Of a stretch of 64,000 bases of DNA, positions 34,529 through 44,176 are shown in pieces. The position numbers and the translations under genes were made by a program. The notes beneath the pieces are model-generated. The model had not been told where the DNA came from and did not search any database. It worked only from the letters and a program-made list of their open reading frames with translations. Within the stretch, counting starts at the first letter, position 1. Every line of letters begins with the position of its first letter. Source of the DNA: Bog-756 sp963835465 (GTDB lineage: Bacteria > Actinomycetota > Acidimicrobiia > Acidimicrobiales > RAAP-2); contig CAWIFR010000007.1 in the NCBI GenBank assembly GCA_963835465.1, positions 248,001-312,000 of the forward strand, in the 5' to 3' direction.

Positions 34529-35658
34529 CAGCTCACGCTCCGAGAGGGGCGCGCCCCGGTGGCGTCCATAAGGGCCCGGAACTCCTCGAACAGGTAACGG
34601 GCGTCGTGGGGACCCGGGCCGGCCTCGGGGTGGTACTGGACGCTGAACACCGGGGTGTCCCGGCTGCGGATCCCTTCGATCACCCCGTCGTTGAGGTTGA
34701 CGTGGGTGATCTCCGAGGTCCCGAGGGAGTCCTCGGCCACCGCGTAGTTGTGGTTCTGCGAAGTGATCTCGACCCGCCCCGAGGCCAGCTGGCGGACCGG
34801 GTGGTTGCCTCCGTGATGGCCGAATGGGAGCTTGAAGGTCGTGGCCCCGAGAGCCGTGGCCAACAGCTGGTGCCCGAGGCAGATCCCGAATACGGGGACG
34901 GTGCCCACCTCGGCCAGCACCCGGATCTCGGTCACGATGCCGGGCACCGCGGCCGGGTCGCCTGGTCCGTTGGACAAGAAGATGCCGTCGGGCTCGAGCC
35001 TCAGGACCTCGTCAGCCGGCGTCGTGGCCGGGACCACGGTGATGGTGGCGAGCGCTCCGAGCTGGCGCAACATGGCCTCCTTGATGCCGAAGTCGTAGGC
35101 CACCACCCGGTACGGGCCCGAGCCCCGGGTGACGGTCGTCGGGGTGGTCACGGTGGCGACCAGGTCGCGGCCGTCGGTGGAGGGTGCGGCCTCGGCCGCG
35201 GCCAACAGCTCCGAGGGCCCGGCGGTGCCGAAGGCGCAGGGCATGGAGCCGTGGTCACGCAGATGCCGGGTCAGGCGGCGGGTATCGACCCCGGCGATGC
35301 CGGGCACACCGAACCGGATCAGGAACGCCTCCAACGACTCGGTCGAGCGCCAGCTGCTGGGTCGGTCGGTGAGCTCGCGTACGACGATCCCGCGGCAGTG
35401 GGGCCGGGACGCCTCGTCGTCGGTCGGGTTGACCCCGTAGTTGCCGATGTGGGGATAGGTGAAGGCGATGACCTGGCCGGCGTAGGACGGATCGGTGATC
35501 ACCTCCTGGTAGCCGGAGAGGACGGTGTTGAACACGGCCTCCCCGGTCGTCACCCCTCCTTCGGGCACGGCCCCGACGGCCTCCCCCTCGAAACGCGTCC
35601 CGTCGGCGAGGACCAGCCACGCCTCGTCACGGTGCAAGGGACCGCTCCGCCCGCTCAT
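34528..35658 (-). CDS. carA: Carbamoyl-phosphate synthase small (glutamine amidotransferase) subunit
   Basis: 376 residues. The N-terminal CPSase domain is WLVLADGTRFEGEAVG, VFNTVLSGYQEVITDPSYAG and GNYGVNPTDDEA. The C-terminal class I amidotransferase has LSNGPGDP, the nucleophile elbow VFGICLGHQLLATALG, and the catalytic HPE in SVQYHPEAGPGPHD. It supplies ammonia from glutamine to CarB. ATG 35658 is preferred over upstream in-frame starts because GGAGG lies 6 nt before it. Overlaps carB by 3 nt. Intact. Confidence 0.96.
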
Positions 35659-35680
35659 GGTCGACCTCCGCCACGAGCCC

Positions 35681-37010
<1,330 letters not shown>

Positions 37011-37018
<8 letters not shown>

Positions 37019-37982
37019 GGTGGGCCCCCTCGACCGATCCCTGGCCCAGCAACAAGAAGAGCACGGCCATGCGCACGGCCACCCCGTTGCTGACCTGTTC
37101 GGTGATGAGCGAAGCCGGGAGCTCGGCGACGTCCGAGGCGATCTCCACCCCCCGGACGATGGGCCCCGGGTGGAGGATGATGGCATCGGGCCGGAGCATG
37201 GCCGCCCGTCGGGCGGTGAGTCCGAACCCGGCGGTGTACTCCCGCAGCGTCGGGACGAAGGCTCCGCTCCCCCGCTCCGACTGGACGCGCAGCAGTGAGA
37301 CCACATCCGACTTCTCCAGCGCGTCGTCGAGCCGGTGGCTCACCCCCACGATCGACCACCCCTCCAGTGACGGGGGCAGCAGGGTGGCCGGGGCCACCAG
37401 GGTGACCTCGGCCCCCAGGGCGGCGTAGCCGGTGACCTGGGATCGGGCCACCCGGCTGTGCCGGATGTCGCCGACGATGGTCACCCGCAGTCCCTCGAAG
37501 CGCCGCGTCCCTTCGTCCCCCCCGCCCAGTGACTGCCGGACGGTGTACAGGTCGAGCAGGGCCTGGGTCGGGTGCTGGTGCCAGCCATCGCCGGCGTTGA
37601 TCACCGCACAGTGGTCGACCCAGCCGGCCACCCGGGCGGGAACCCCCGACGAGGCGTGGCGGATGATCACGGCGTCGATCCCGATCGCTTCGATGGTCTC
37701 GACGGTGTCCCGGAGGGACTCGCCCTTCTTCAACGAGGAGGAACCGGCGGCGAAGGAGAGGACGTCGGCCGACATCCTCTTGGCCGCCGTCTCGAAGGAC
37801 ATGCGGGTCCGGGTCGAGTCCTCGAAGAACAAGGTGGCCACGGTGCGGCCCCGGAGGGCCGGCACCTTGGGGTTGGCCCGCCGCCCCACCTCCACGAAGG
37901 AGTCGGCCACCTGGAGCACCTGGACGATGTCGTCGGCACCGAGGTCGTCCATGCTCAGCAGGTTGGCCGGGAACGGGCTCAC
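37011..37982 (-). CDS. pyrB: Aspartate carbamoyltransferase catalytic subunit
   Basis: 323 residues, transfers carbamoyl phosphate to aspartate. The carbamoyl-phosphate site is FFEDSTRTRMSFETAAKRM; SSSLKKGESLRDTV and HQHPTQALLDLYTV follow. The aspartate domain has LRVTIVGDIRHSRVARS and DAIILHPGPIVRGVEI. Start GTG 37982 overlaps the pyrR stop (GTGA), so translation is probably coupled to the regulator. No pyrI regulatory subunit is nearby, as usual for gram-positive bacteria. Intact. Confidence 0.96.
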
Positions 37983-38548
37983 CGGCTGACCAGCTCGCCC
38001 AGGGACACCCCGTCGGAGGAGACGTCCACCATCTCATCGCGTCGGGTGGGGAGGTTCTTCCCCACGTAGTCGGGTCGGATCGGGAGCTCCCGGTGGCCGC
38101 GGTCGACCATCACGGCCAACTCGACCACCTGGGCCCGCCCATACTCACCCAAGGCGTTGAGCGCGGCCCGGATGGTCCGCCCCGTGAACAGGACGTCGTC
38201 CACCAGCACCACCGTCGTGCCGGTGAGGTCGAAGCCGATGTCGGTGGCCGCCTCGGGCAGCACCGGGCGCAGCCCGATGTCATCCCGGTAGAAGGCGACA
38301 TCGAGGGTCCCGACCGGAATGGTGGCCCCTTCCACCTCGGCGAGGGTGGCGGCCAGCTGCTCGGCGATGGACACCCCGCCAGTCTGCAGCCCGACCAGCA
38401 CGACCTTCTCCAGACCGCGATTCCGTTCGGCGATCTCGTGAGCCATGCGGGTCACGGCCCGGTGGACGTCGCTTGCCGACATCACCTGGGCACGGGGAAC
38501 GAACACAGCACCCCGCGGACGGGTATGACTGCGTTCTCGTTCGGCCAC
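37979..38548 (-). CDS. pyrR: PyrR: pyr operon RNA-binding regulator / uracil phosphoribosyltransferase
   Basis: 189 residues with the PRTase loop TTVVLVDDVLFTGRTIRAAL and the PyrR signature LVGLQTGGVSIAEQLA. UMP-bound PyrR binds a conserved RNA loop to repress pyr genes, and a textbook copy of that loop lies in the gene's own leader. Start GTG 38548 with AGGAGGAG 3 nt upstream. It heads pyrR-pyrB-pyrC-carA-carB-pyrD-pyrF. A ~20-residue N-terminal extension precedes the usual start (VFVPRAQVMSASDVHRAVT). Intact. Confidence 0.96.
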   Translation of the reverse strand: MAERERSHTRPRGAVFVPRAQVMSASDVHRAVTRMAHEIAERNRGLEKVVLVGLQTGGVSIAEQLAATLAEVEGATIPVGTLDVAFYRDDIGLRPVLPEAATDIGFDLTGTTVVLVDDVLFTGRTIRAALNALGEYGRAQVVELAVMVDRGHRELPIRPDYVGKNLPTRRDEMVDVSSDGVSLGELVSR

Positions 38549-38566
38549 GCTCTCCTCCTGTCCGTA

Positions 38567-38584
38567 CGGGCCTCACGGGACCCG
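38567..38584 (-). promoter_or_regulatory. PyrR-binding RNA loop in the pyrR leader
   Basis: Minus-strand CGGG-TCCCGTGAGG-CCCG forms a 4-bp stem with a 10-nt loop matching the PyrR-binding consensus UCCNGNGAGG. It ends 7 nt upstream of the AGGAGGAG ribosome binding site (38552-38559). No terminator/antiterminator pair follows. Position implies repression of translation initiation, as shown for mycobacterial PyrR. Confidence 0.75.
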
Positions 38585-38592
38585 CTTCACGG

Positions 38593-39033
38593 TCAGAGTC
38601 CGACTATACCCGCTGAGCCGTCGCCCGGTGGGGCCGATTTCTGACGGATCTGGCCGGCCAGCGTGGCCAGCACGCCGTTGACGAACCGTCCCGAGTCGTC
38701 GGTGGAGTAGGCCGAGGCCAGCTCCACCGCCTCGTTCAGGACCACCGCCGTCGGGACGTCGGGGCAGGAGAGCAGCTCGGCCACGGCGAGGCGCAGGACG
38801 TTGCGGTCCACCACCGCCATGCGATCGAGATCCCAGCCGATGGCTGTGTCGTCGATCATCCGGTCGATCTCGCTTCGTCGAGAGTCCACCGTCTCGACCA
38901 GCGTGGTGGTGTAGTCGTCGGGGGCCATCAGCAGTTCGCTGAGGACCTCGCTGGGAGCGGAGCCCTTCAGCTCCGCCTCGTAGAGGAGGGTGAGGGCCCG
39001 TTCCCGGGCCTGGTGGCGAGGTGCGGATTCCAT
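38593..39033 (-). CDS. nusB: Transcription antitermination protein NusB
   Basis: 146-residue all-helical RNA-binding protein of the rRNA antitermination complex. Conserved: HQARERALTLLYEAELKG, then VDSRRSEIDRMIDDTAIGWD, MAVVDRNVLRLAVAELL, and PTAVVLNEAVELASAYSTDD with FVNGVLATL. ATG 39033 fits the family; the open frame upstream would add 21 foreign residues. It follows efp by about 90 nt. The pyr promoter lies in its 3' end. Intact. Confidence 0.95.
   Translation of the reverse strand: MESAPRHQARERALTLLYEAELKGSAPSEVLSELLMAPDDYTTTLVETVDSRRSEIDRMIDDTAIGWDLDRMAVVDRNVLRLAVAELLSCPDVPTAVVLNEAVELASAYSTDDSGRFVNGVLATLAGQIRQKSAPPGDGSAGIVGL
38603..38608 (-). promoter_or_regulatory. Putative -10 element (TATAGT) of the pyr operon, inside nusB
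   Basis: Near-consensus TATAGT on the minus strand lies within the last codons of nusB. Transcription start would be about 7 nt downstream, giving a ~45-nt leader that just contains the PyrR loop and ribosome binding site. Confidence 0.55.
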
Positions 39034-39126
39034 GGCAGGTGATCGGAGGGGACGTCCGTTTGGCAACCGTCCGACGCGGCAATCGGACGCGGTCATGGCC
39101 GGGCCCGGCGGCCCGGCAGGAGGCGG

Positions 39127-39688
39127 TCAGGCCCTCGTGAGGTACTCCCCCGTGCGGGTGTCGACCTTGATCTTCTCACCGGGATTGACGAAGAGGGGGA
39201 CCTGCAGGACGAGGCCGGTCTCCAACGTGGCGGGCTTGCGGGCCCCCGAGACCCGGTCCCCCTGGAGGCCGGGCTCAGTGTCGGCGACGGTGAGCTCGAC
39301 CGAAGCCGGCAGGTCCACCCCGACGATCTCGCTGCCGAAGAACTGGAGGACGGCGTCGTCCCCCTCCTTCAGGTAGTTGGGGGCGTCACCGAGCTGGTCG
39401 GTGTTGACCTGGAGCTGTTCGTACGAGGCGGTGTCCATGAAGACGTAGTCGGCGCCGTCACGGTAGAGGAACTGCATCTCCCGCTTGTCGATGATGGCCT
39501 GCTCCAGCTTCTCATCGGCCCGGTAGGTGCGCTCGATCACGGCCCCGGTCCGCGAGTTCTTCGAGCTTGGTCCGCACGAAGGCGCCGCCCTTGCCTGGCT
39601 TGACATGCTGGAACTCGACGACGGCGAACAGTCCCTCGGGCAGGTTGAGGGTCATGCCATTGCGCAGGTCATTGGTGGAGACGGCCAT
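39127..39688 (-). CDS. efp: Elongation factor P (one frameshift)
   Basis: 187-residue three-domain tRNA mimic that relieves stalling at polyproline. It starts MAVSTNDLRNGMTLNL. HVKPGKGGAFVRTKL holds the loop lysine that contacts the peptidyl-tRNA end. Domain II is MQFLYRDGADYVFMDTASYE and domain III includes DRVSGARKPATLETGLVLQV. A 1-nt error near 39555 breaks the frame; joined it reads KLKNSRTGAVIERTY. The ATG at 39688 overlaps the stop of the upstream peptidase (ATGA). Confidence 0.95.
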
Positions 39689-40839
39689 CAGACGGCAACT
39701 TCCTTCGGGAACTGGGTGAGCGAGCGGCTGCCGTCTTCGGTCACGACCAGGGTGTCCTCGATGCGGACCCCACCGGTTCCGGGCAGGTACACGCCGGGTT
39801 CTACGGTGATCACGGTGCCGACCTCAAGAATAGCAGTAGACCCCGGACCGACCGATGGCCCCTCATGGATGTCCAGGCCCACGCCGTGCCCGGTCCCGTG
39901 CTCGAAGCGTTCCGCCCATCCCGAGGCGGCGATGGCGTCACGGCAGGCCAGGTCGACCGATCCGGTGGTCACGCCCGGCTCCACGTGGGCCACCCCCAGC
40001 CGCTGGGACTCGGCCACCACCTCGAAGACCCGAGCCAGCTCGCCGGTCGGGGGGCCGCCCACACAGAACGTCCGCGTCATATCCGAGCGGTAGCCGTCGA
40101 ACACGGCGCCGAAGTCCACGACGACCGGGTCCCCGGGCCCGATGGCCCGCCGCCCGGGCCGGGCGTGGGGCTTGGCCGAGTTCTCCCCCGAGGCGATGAT
40201 GGTCTCAAAGGCGCGGTCCTCTGCCCCCCGCTCCCGCATGGCGTGGTCGAGGGCGGCGGCGAACCGTGACTCGGTGACCGTCGCACCGCTCCCCCCGGCC
40301 ACCGACCCAAGGAGCGGGAGTACCGCGGCCAGTGCCTCGTCGGCGATAGCCGCGGCCCGGGCCATGCGGTCCACCTCCCCGACGTCTTTGACCATACGTA
40401 GGCGCTCCACCAGGCCGCGGGTCGGGGTCAGCGCGGCCGGGGCGAGGACCTCGGTCCACGAGCGCTGGGCGGACCAGGTCACATCATCGGCCTCGAGGCC
40501 GAGCTCGGTGGCGCCCTCGCCGGCGCGGTGGAGTGCCTCTCGCTGGACCTGCACCCCTCCGATGGTCACCTCCACCTGACCGTCCACGCCGGCGTCGGCC
40601 AGCTGCTCGGAGGACTGGGCGCGGTAGCGGCCGTCCGTGGTCAGCAGGGCCCGCTCCGGGGTCACCAACAACAGGCCGGCCGACCCGCTGAATCCGGTCA
40701 GCCACCGGATGTTGGCCGGGGTGGTGACCAGCAGGCCGCCGATCGGCCCGTTCTCCGGGCCCGCCTCGGCCAACAGCGCCCGCAGGCGGTCGAGCCGACC
40801 CGTCACCGTCAGGGGGGCGAGTTCCACTTCGGTCTTCAC
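39688..40839 (-). CDS. pepQ: M24 family Xaa-Pro aminopeptidase/dipeptidase (PepQ-like)
   Basis: 383 residues. N-terminal creatinase-like domain (LLVTTPANIRWLTGFSGSAG, LLTTDGRYRAQ), then the pita-bread metallopeptidase. The five metal ligands are visible: two Asp in VVVDFGAVFDGYRSDMTRT, His in FEHGTGHGVGLDIHE, Glu in VITVEPGVYLPG and Glu in GGVRIEDTLVV. It cleaves Xaa-Pro bonds; aminopeptidase versus dipeptidase activity is not certain. Same position (aroQ-pepQ-efp) as in M. tuberculosis. Overlaps aroQ by 4 nt. Intact. Confidence 0.92.
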   Translation of the reverse strand: MKTEVELAPLTVTGRLDRLRALLAEAGPENGPIGGLLVTTPANIRWLTGFSGSAGLLLVTPERALLTTDGRYRAQSSEQLADAGVDGQVEVTIGGVQVQREALHRAGEGATELGLEADDVTWSAQRSWTEVLAPAALTPTRGLVERLRMVKDVGEVDRMARAAAIADEALAAVLPLLGSVAGGSGATVTESRFAAALDHAMRERGAEDRAFETIIASGENSAKPHARPGRRAIGPGDPVVVDFGAVFDGYRSDMTRTFCVGGPPTGELARVFEVVAESQRLGVAHVEPGVTTGSVDLACRDAIAASGWAERFEHGTGHGVGLDIHEGPSVGPGSTAILEVGTVITVEPGVYLPGTGGVRIEDTLVVTEDGSRSLTQFPKEVAV

Positions 40840-41300
40840 GCCGACGCTCCGGACCGGCCGGTCAGGAGGCGGTGGACGGCGTCCACCGCCAGCCCGTAGC
40901 CGATGCCTCCGAAGCCGGCGATACAGCCGTCAGCCACCGGGGCGATGACCGAGATGTGGCGGAACGGCTCCCGGGCCGCCGGGTTGGACAGATGCAGCTC
41001 CACCACCACCCCCTCGTAAGCGGCCAGGGCATCGTGGAGCGCCCAGGAGGTGTGGGACAGCGCGCCGGCATTGATGATCACGGCGGCCGCCCGGCCTCGG
41101 GCGGCGTGAACCGCTTCGATTAGTGCGCCTTCGTGGTTGGTCTGGTGGTGCTCGATGACGTAGCCGAGACGCCCGGCGGACTCGGACGCCGTGGCCACAT
41201 GCTCCTGAAGGGTGGCGGTGCCGTACACCGACGGCTCTCGCTCACCCAGCAGGTCGAGGTTGGGTCCGGAGAGCAGGACGATCACCGGGGCGTCGGTCAT
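40836..41300 (-). CDS. aroQ: 3-dehydroquinate dehydratase, type II
   Basis: 154-residue dodecameric type II dehydroquinase of the shikimate pathway. The N-terminal motif is VLLSGPNLDLLGEREPSVYG (Asp where Asn is usual), with the catalytic Tyr in VYG and the lid. HHQTNHEGALIEAVHAAR, VIINAGALSHTSWALHDALA and VELHLSNPAAREPFRHISVI follow the substrate site. It overlaps aroB upstream and pepQ downstream by 4 nt each. Intact. Confidence 0.96.
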   Translation of the reverse strand: MTDAPVIVLLSGPNLDLLGEREPSVYGTATLQEHVATASESAGRLGYVIEHHQTNHEGALIEAVHAARGRAAAVIINAGALSHTSWALHDALAAYEGVVVELHLSNPAAREPFRHISVIAPVADGCIAGFGGIGYGLAVDAVHRLLTGRSGASA

Positions 41301-42373
41301 TCTCCTGCACCCCGTTCGGTCCGGTCCATGGCTGCCAGGGTAGCGAGCACCGCCGCCCGGTCGACGCCATGCACCACCTCCACACCGTCAGGACCGTCGA
41401 GCACGAAGGTCAGGTCGTGGTGGGCCTTCTTGTCCCGGGCCATGAAGGAGACCAGCCGGTCGGGGTCGGCGGCGGCCGGCAGCAGAGCCGATAGGTCGAA
41501 CCCGCCCACGACGGTGCGGTGCAGTGCCTCCCGGCGGTCGTCGATCCGGCCCAGCCGGCGGGCGAGCTGCCCGGCGAAGACCAGGCCCACCGCCACCGCC
41601 TCCCCGTGGCGAAGATCCCAGCCCGCGTCGGGATCGAACGCGGTGGCCTCCAGGGCGTGGGCCAGCGTGTGTCCATAGTTGAGCAACATCCGACGATCCC
41701 CCTCCCGCTCGTCGGAGGCCACCACGTCGGCCTTGATGGCCACACACCGCGCTACCTGGTCGTCGAGCGGCAGCTCGAGCAGGGACGCGTCAGGATCGGC
41801 GCCCTCGTCGATCACGCCACCGAGAAAGGCGTACTTGGCCATCTCCCCCCGGCCCGATGCCCACTCCCGGGGTGGCAATGTGGCCAGCACGTCGGTGTCG
41901 CAGAGCACCGCGCGAGGTTGCCAGAACGCTCCCACCAGGTTCTTGCCCTCGGGCAGATTCACCCCGGTCTTGCCCCCGACCGCTGCGTCGACCTGGGCCA
42001 GCAGTGTGGTCGCCACGTTGACGTAGGCGGTGCCCCGGTGGAAGGACGCGGCGGCGAATCCGGCCAGGTCGGTGACGACGCCGCCGCCGACGGCGACGAT
42101 GACGTCGCCCCGGCTCACCCCGGCTCGGGCGAAACCCCGGCACAGGTCCCCCACGATCGCCAGCGACTTGGCCTCCTCGCCGTCGGGCACGGTGAATTGG
42201 TTGAAGGGGATGCCCGGGTCCACCTCCACCCCGATCCCTGCCTGGGTGACGACAGCGGCCCGGGCTGCGGAAGGGACCCGTTGGGACACCACGTCGGCCA
42301 GCTGGTTCCGGGCCCCCGAGCCGACCAGGACGTCGTAGCTCCGGTCGCCCAGCTCGACGGGGACCGTTCTCAT
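41297..42373 (-). CDS. aroB: 3-dehydroquinate synthase
   Basis: 358 residues, second shikimate step, NAD- and metal-dependent. Motifs: FTVPDGEEAKSLAIVGDL, VIVAVGGGVVTDLAGFAAAS, RGTAYVNVATTLLAQVDAAV, GGKTGVNLPEGKNLVGAFWQ and the metal-binding YGHTLAHALEA with LRHGEAVAVGLVFA. Overlaps aroK by 4 nt and aroQ by 4 nt. Intact. Confidence 0.97.
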   Translation of the reverse strand: MRTVPVELGDRSYDVLVGSGARNQLADVVSQRVPSAARAAVVTQAGIGVEVDPGIPFNQFTVPDGEEAKSLAIVGDLCRGFARAGVSRGDVIVAVGGGVVTDLAGFAAASFHRGTAYVNVATTLLAQVDAAVGGKTGVNLPEGKNLVGAFWQPRAVLCDTDVLATLPPREWASGRGEMAKYAFLGGVIDEGADPDASLLELPLDDQVARCVAIKADVVASDEREGDRRMLLNYGHTLAHALEATAFDPDAGWDLRHGEAVAVGLVFAGQLARRLGRIDDRREALHRTVVGGFDLSALLPAAADPDRLVSFMARDKKAHHDLTFVLDGPDGVEVVHGVDRAAVLATLAAMDRTERGAGE

Positions 42374-42885
42374 GGCCGGAGCCCGGTTCTGGCCAGCACG
42401 AGGTCGACCACCCCGGCGGGAGCCAGGTCGTCGACGTCGACGACCACATCGGCCACCGACGCATAGAGGGGCCGTCGCACCTCGTACAGGGAGGCCAGGG
42501 CCGACGCGGGGTCGTCGTCAAGCAGCGGACGACCGATTCCGTCGCCCACCCGTTCGGCCAACACTGCGGGGTCGGCCCGGAGCCACACCACTGTGCCCGA
42601 GCGCGTCAGGAGCTCCCGGTTGGCCGGGGACAGCACCACGCCGCCCGCCGCCGAGACCACGACCGGATCCTCGCCCGAGAGGGCGTCGGTGAGCACCCGC
42701 TCCTCTTCGGCACGGAAGGCGGCCTCCCCTCGCTCGGCGAAGAGCTCGGGAACGCTGCGCCCGGTGTCGGCCATGACCTGGGCATCGGAGTCGAGATAGG
42801 GCCAGCCCAGCCGATCGGCCAACAGTCGCCCGACGGTGGTCTTGCCCGCTCCCATCATGCCCACCAGGATGATCCGGTCAACCAT
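42370..42885 (-). CDS. aroK: Shikimate kinase
   Basis: 171-residue NMP-kinase-fold enzyme. The P-loop is ILVGMMGAGKTTVGRLLADR; the shikimate-binding Asp/Arg region is PYLDSDAQVMADTGRSVPEL with FRAEEERVL. SAAGGVVLSPANRELL forms the Gly-Gly motif, and the LID Arg is in GIGRPLL. Start ATG 42885 overlaps the end of aroC by 8 nt. Intact. Confidence 0.96.
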   Translation of the reverse strand: MVDRIILVGMMGAGKTTVGRLLADRLGWPYLDSDAQVMADTGRSVPELFAERGEAAFRAEEERVLTDALSGEDPVVVSAAGGVVLSPANRELLTRSGTVVWLRADPAVLAERVGDGIGRPLLDDDPASALASLYEVRRPLYASVADVVVDVDDLAPAGVVDLVLARTGLRP

Positions 42886-44110
42886 CGTGGGGCGGCGGCG
42901 CGGCTGCCGAGGGTGTCTCCCCGAGCGCCGCCAGATAGCCGAGCCGGTTGCGGCGGAACTCCTCGACCGAGTCCCCGCCGAACTTGCGGAGGGCCTCGGT
43001 GGCCAGCACCAGCGCCACCATCGTCTCGGCCACCACGCCCATGGCCGGAACGGCGGTGACGTCGGTCCGCTCCTTGAACGAGACGGTGGACTCCTTGGTG
43101 ACCACGTCCACCGTCCCCAGGGTGGGCCGGTTGAGCGTGGCCAGTGGCTTCATCGAGGCCCGCGCCACGATGGGCGATCCCGTCGAGATACCGCCCTCGA
43201 TGCCGCCGGCATGGTGGGTGTCCCGGGCGTAGCCCCCGGCCAACAGCCCAGCATCGTCGCCGGCCACCCCGCTCCCGCCCGGACCCGCCATCCGGATGGC
43301 GTCATGCGCCGCCGAGCCGCGTCGGCCGGCGATGTCGAAGCCGTCACCGAGCTCCACCGCCTTGACGGCCTGGATGCTCATAAGGGCCTGGGCGAGGAGG
43401 GCGTCCAACTTACGGTCCCAGTGCACGTGGCTCCCGAGGCCCACCGGCACCCCGTAGGCGATGACTTCGGCCACGCCGCCAAGCGAATCGCCCACCTTCG
43501 CCGCGGCCTTGATCGCCGCCACCATGCGGGTCTCCGCCTCGGGGTCGGTGCACCGCACCTGGGACTCGTCCACGGCCAGCAGCTGCTCCACGGTCGGCAG
43601 TTCCGCCGACTGGGACCGCTCCGGGCCGAGCTGGATCACGTGGCTGAGTACGTCGATCCCGATCTGGGCCAGGAGCAGCTTGGCGAGCGTCCCCGCCGCC
43701 ACCCGCGCCGCCGTCTCGCGGGCGGACGCCCGCTCCAGCACGTCGCGCGCATCATCGAGGCCGTACTTGAGCATGCCCGAGAGGTCGGCGTGGCCGGGCC
43801 GGGGCTGGGTCAGGACCTTGGAGGGCAGACCGGGCCCGGGGGACATCTCGGACTCCCACTTGGGCCATTCGGTGTTGGCGATCTCAATGGCCACCGGTGA
43901 GCCCAAGGTGCGGCCGTGGCGGATCCCACCCACCAGGCTCACCTCATCCGCCTCGAACCGCATCCGGGGCCCGCGACCGAAGCCCAGGCGGCGCCGGGCC
44001 AGACCGCGTTGAATGTCCCCCGCGGTGACCAGGAGGCCCGCCGGCATGCCCTCGACGATGACCACGAGGGCGCGGCCGTGCGATTCACCTGCGGTCAGGA
44101 AGCGGAGCAT
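42878..44110 (-). CDS. aroC: Chorismate synthase
   Basis: 410 residues, FMN-dependent final step to chorismate. Signatures: MLRFLTAGESHGRALVVIVE, LARRRLGFGRGPRMRFE, TQPRPGHADLSGMLKYGLDD, ERASARETAARVAAGTLAKL and HDAIRMAGPGGSGV. First gene of the aroC-aroK-aroB-aroQ-pepQ-efp-nusB series. TAGATT lies exactly 7 nt before the ATG and no Shine-Dalgarno is seen, so the mRNA may be leaderless. The C-terminus adds an Ala/Pro tail (ALGETPSAAAPPPHDG). Intact. Confidence 0.97.
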   Translation of the reverse strand: MLRFLTAGESHGRALVVIVEGMPAGLLVTAGDIQRGLARRRLGFGRGPRMRFEADEVSLVGGIRHGRTLGSPVAIEIANTEWPKWESEMSPGPGLPSKVLTQPRPGHADLSGMLKYGLDDARDVLERASARETAARVAAGTLAKLLLAQIGIDVLSHVIQLGPERSQSAELPTVEQLLAVDESQVRCTDPEAETRMVAAIKAAAKVGDSLGGVAEVIAYGVPVGLGSHVHWDRKLDALLAQALMSIQAVKAVELGDGFDIAGRRGSAAHDAIRMAGPGGSGVAGDDAGLLAGGYARDTHHAGGIEGGISTGSPIVARASMKPLATLNRPTLGTVDVVTKESTVSFKERTDVTAVPAMGVVAETMVALVLATEALRKFGGDSVEEFRRNRLGYLAALGETPSAAAPPPHDG

Positions 44111-44117
44111 TCAGGCA

Positions 44118-44123
44118 AATCTA
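44118..44123 (-). promoter_or_regulatory. Putative -10 element (TAGATT) of the aro operon
   Basis: TAGATT on the minus strand, 7 nt before the aroC ATG. Suggests a leaderless aroC mRNA. Confidence 0.5.
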
Positions 44124-44176
44124 CTCGGGGGTCCGTCCACCCCTGGTCCAGGAGGCTCCGGAAGACACCCATTGGC

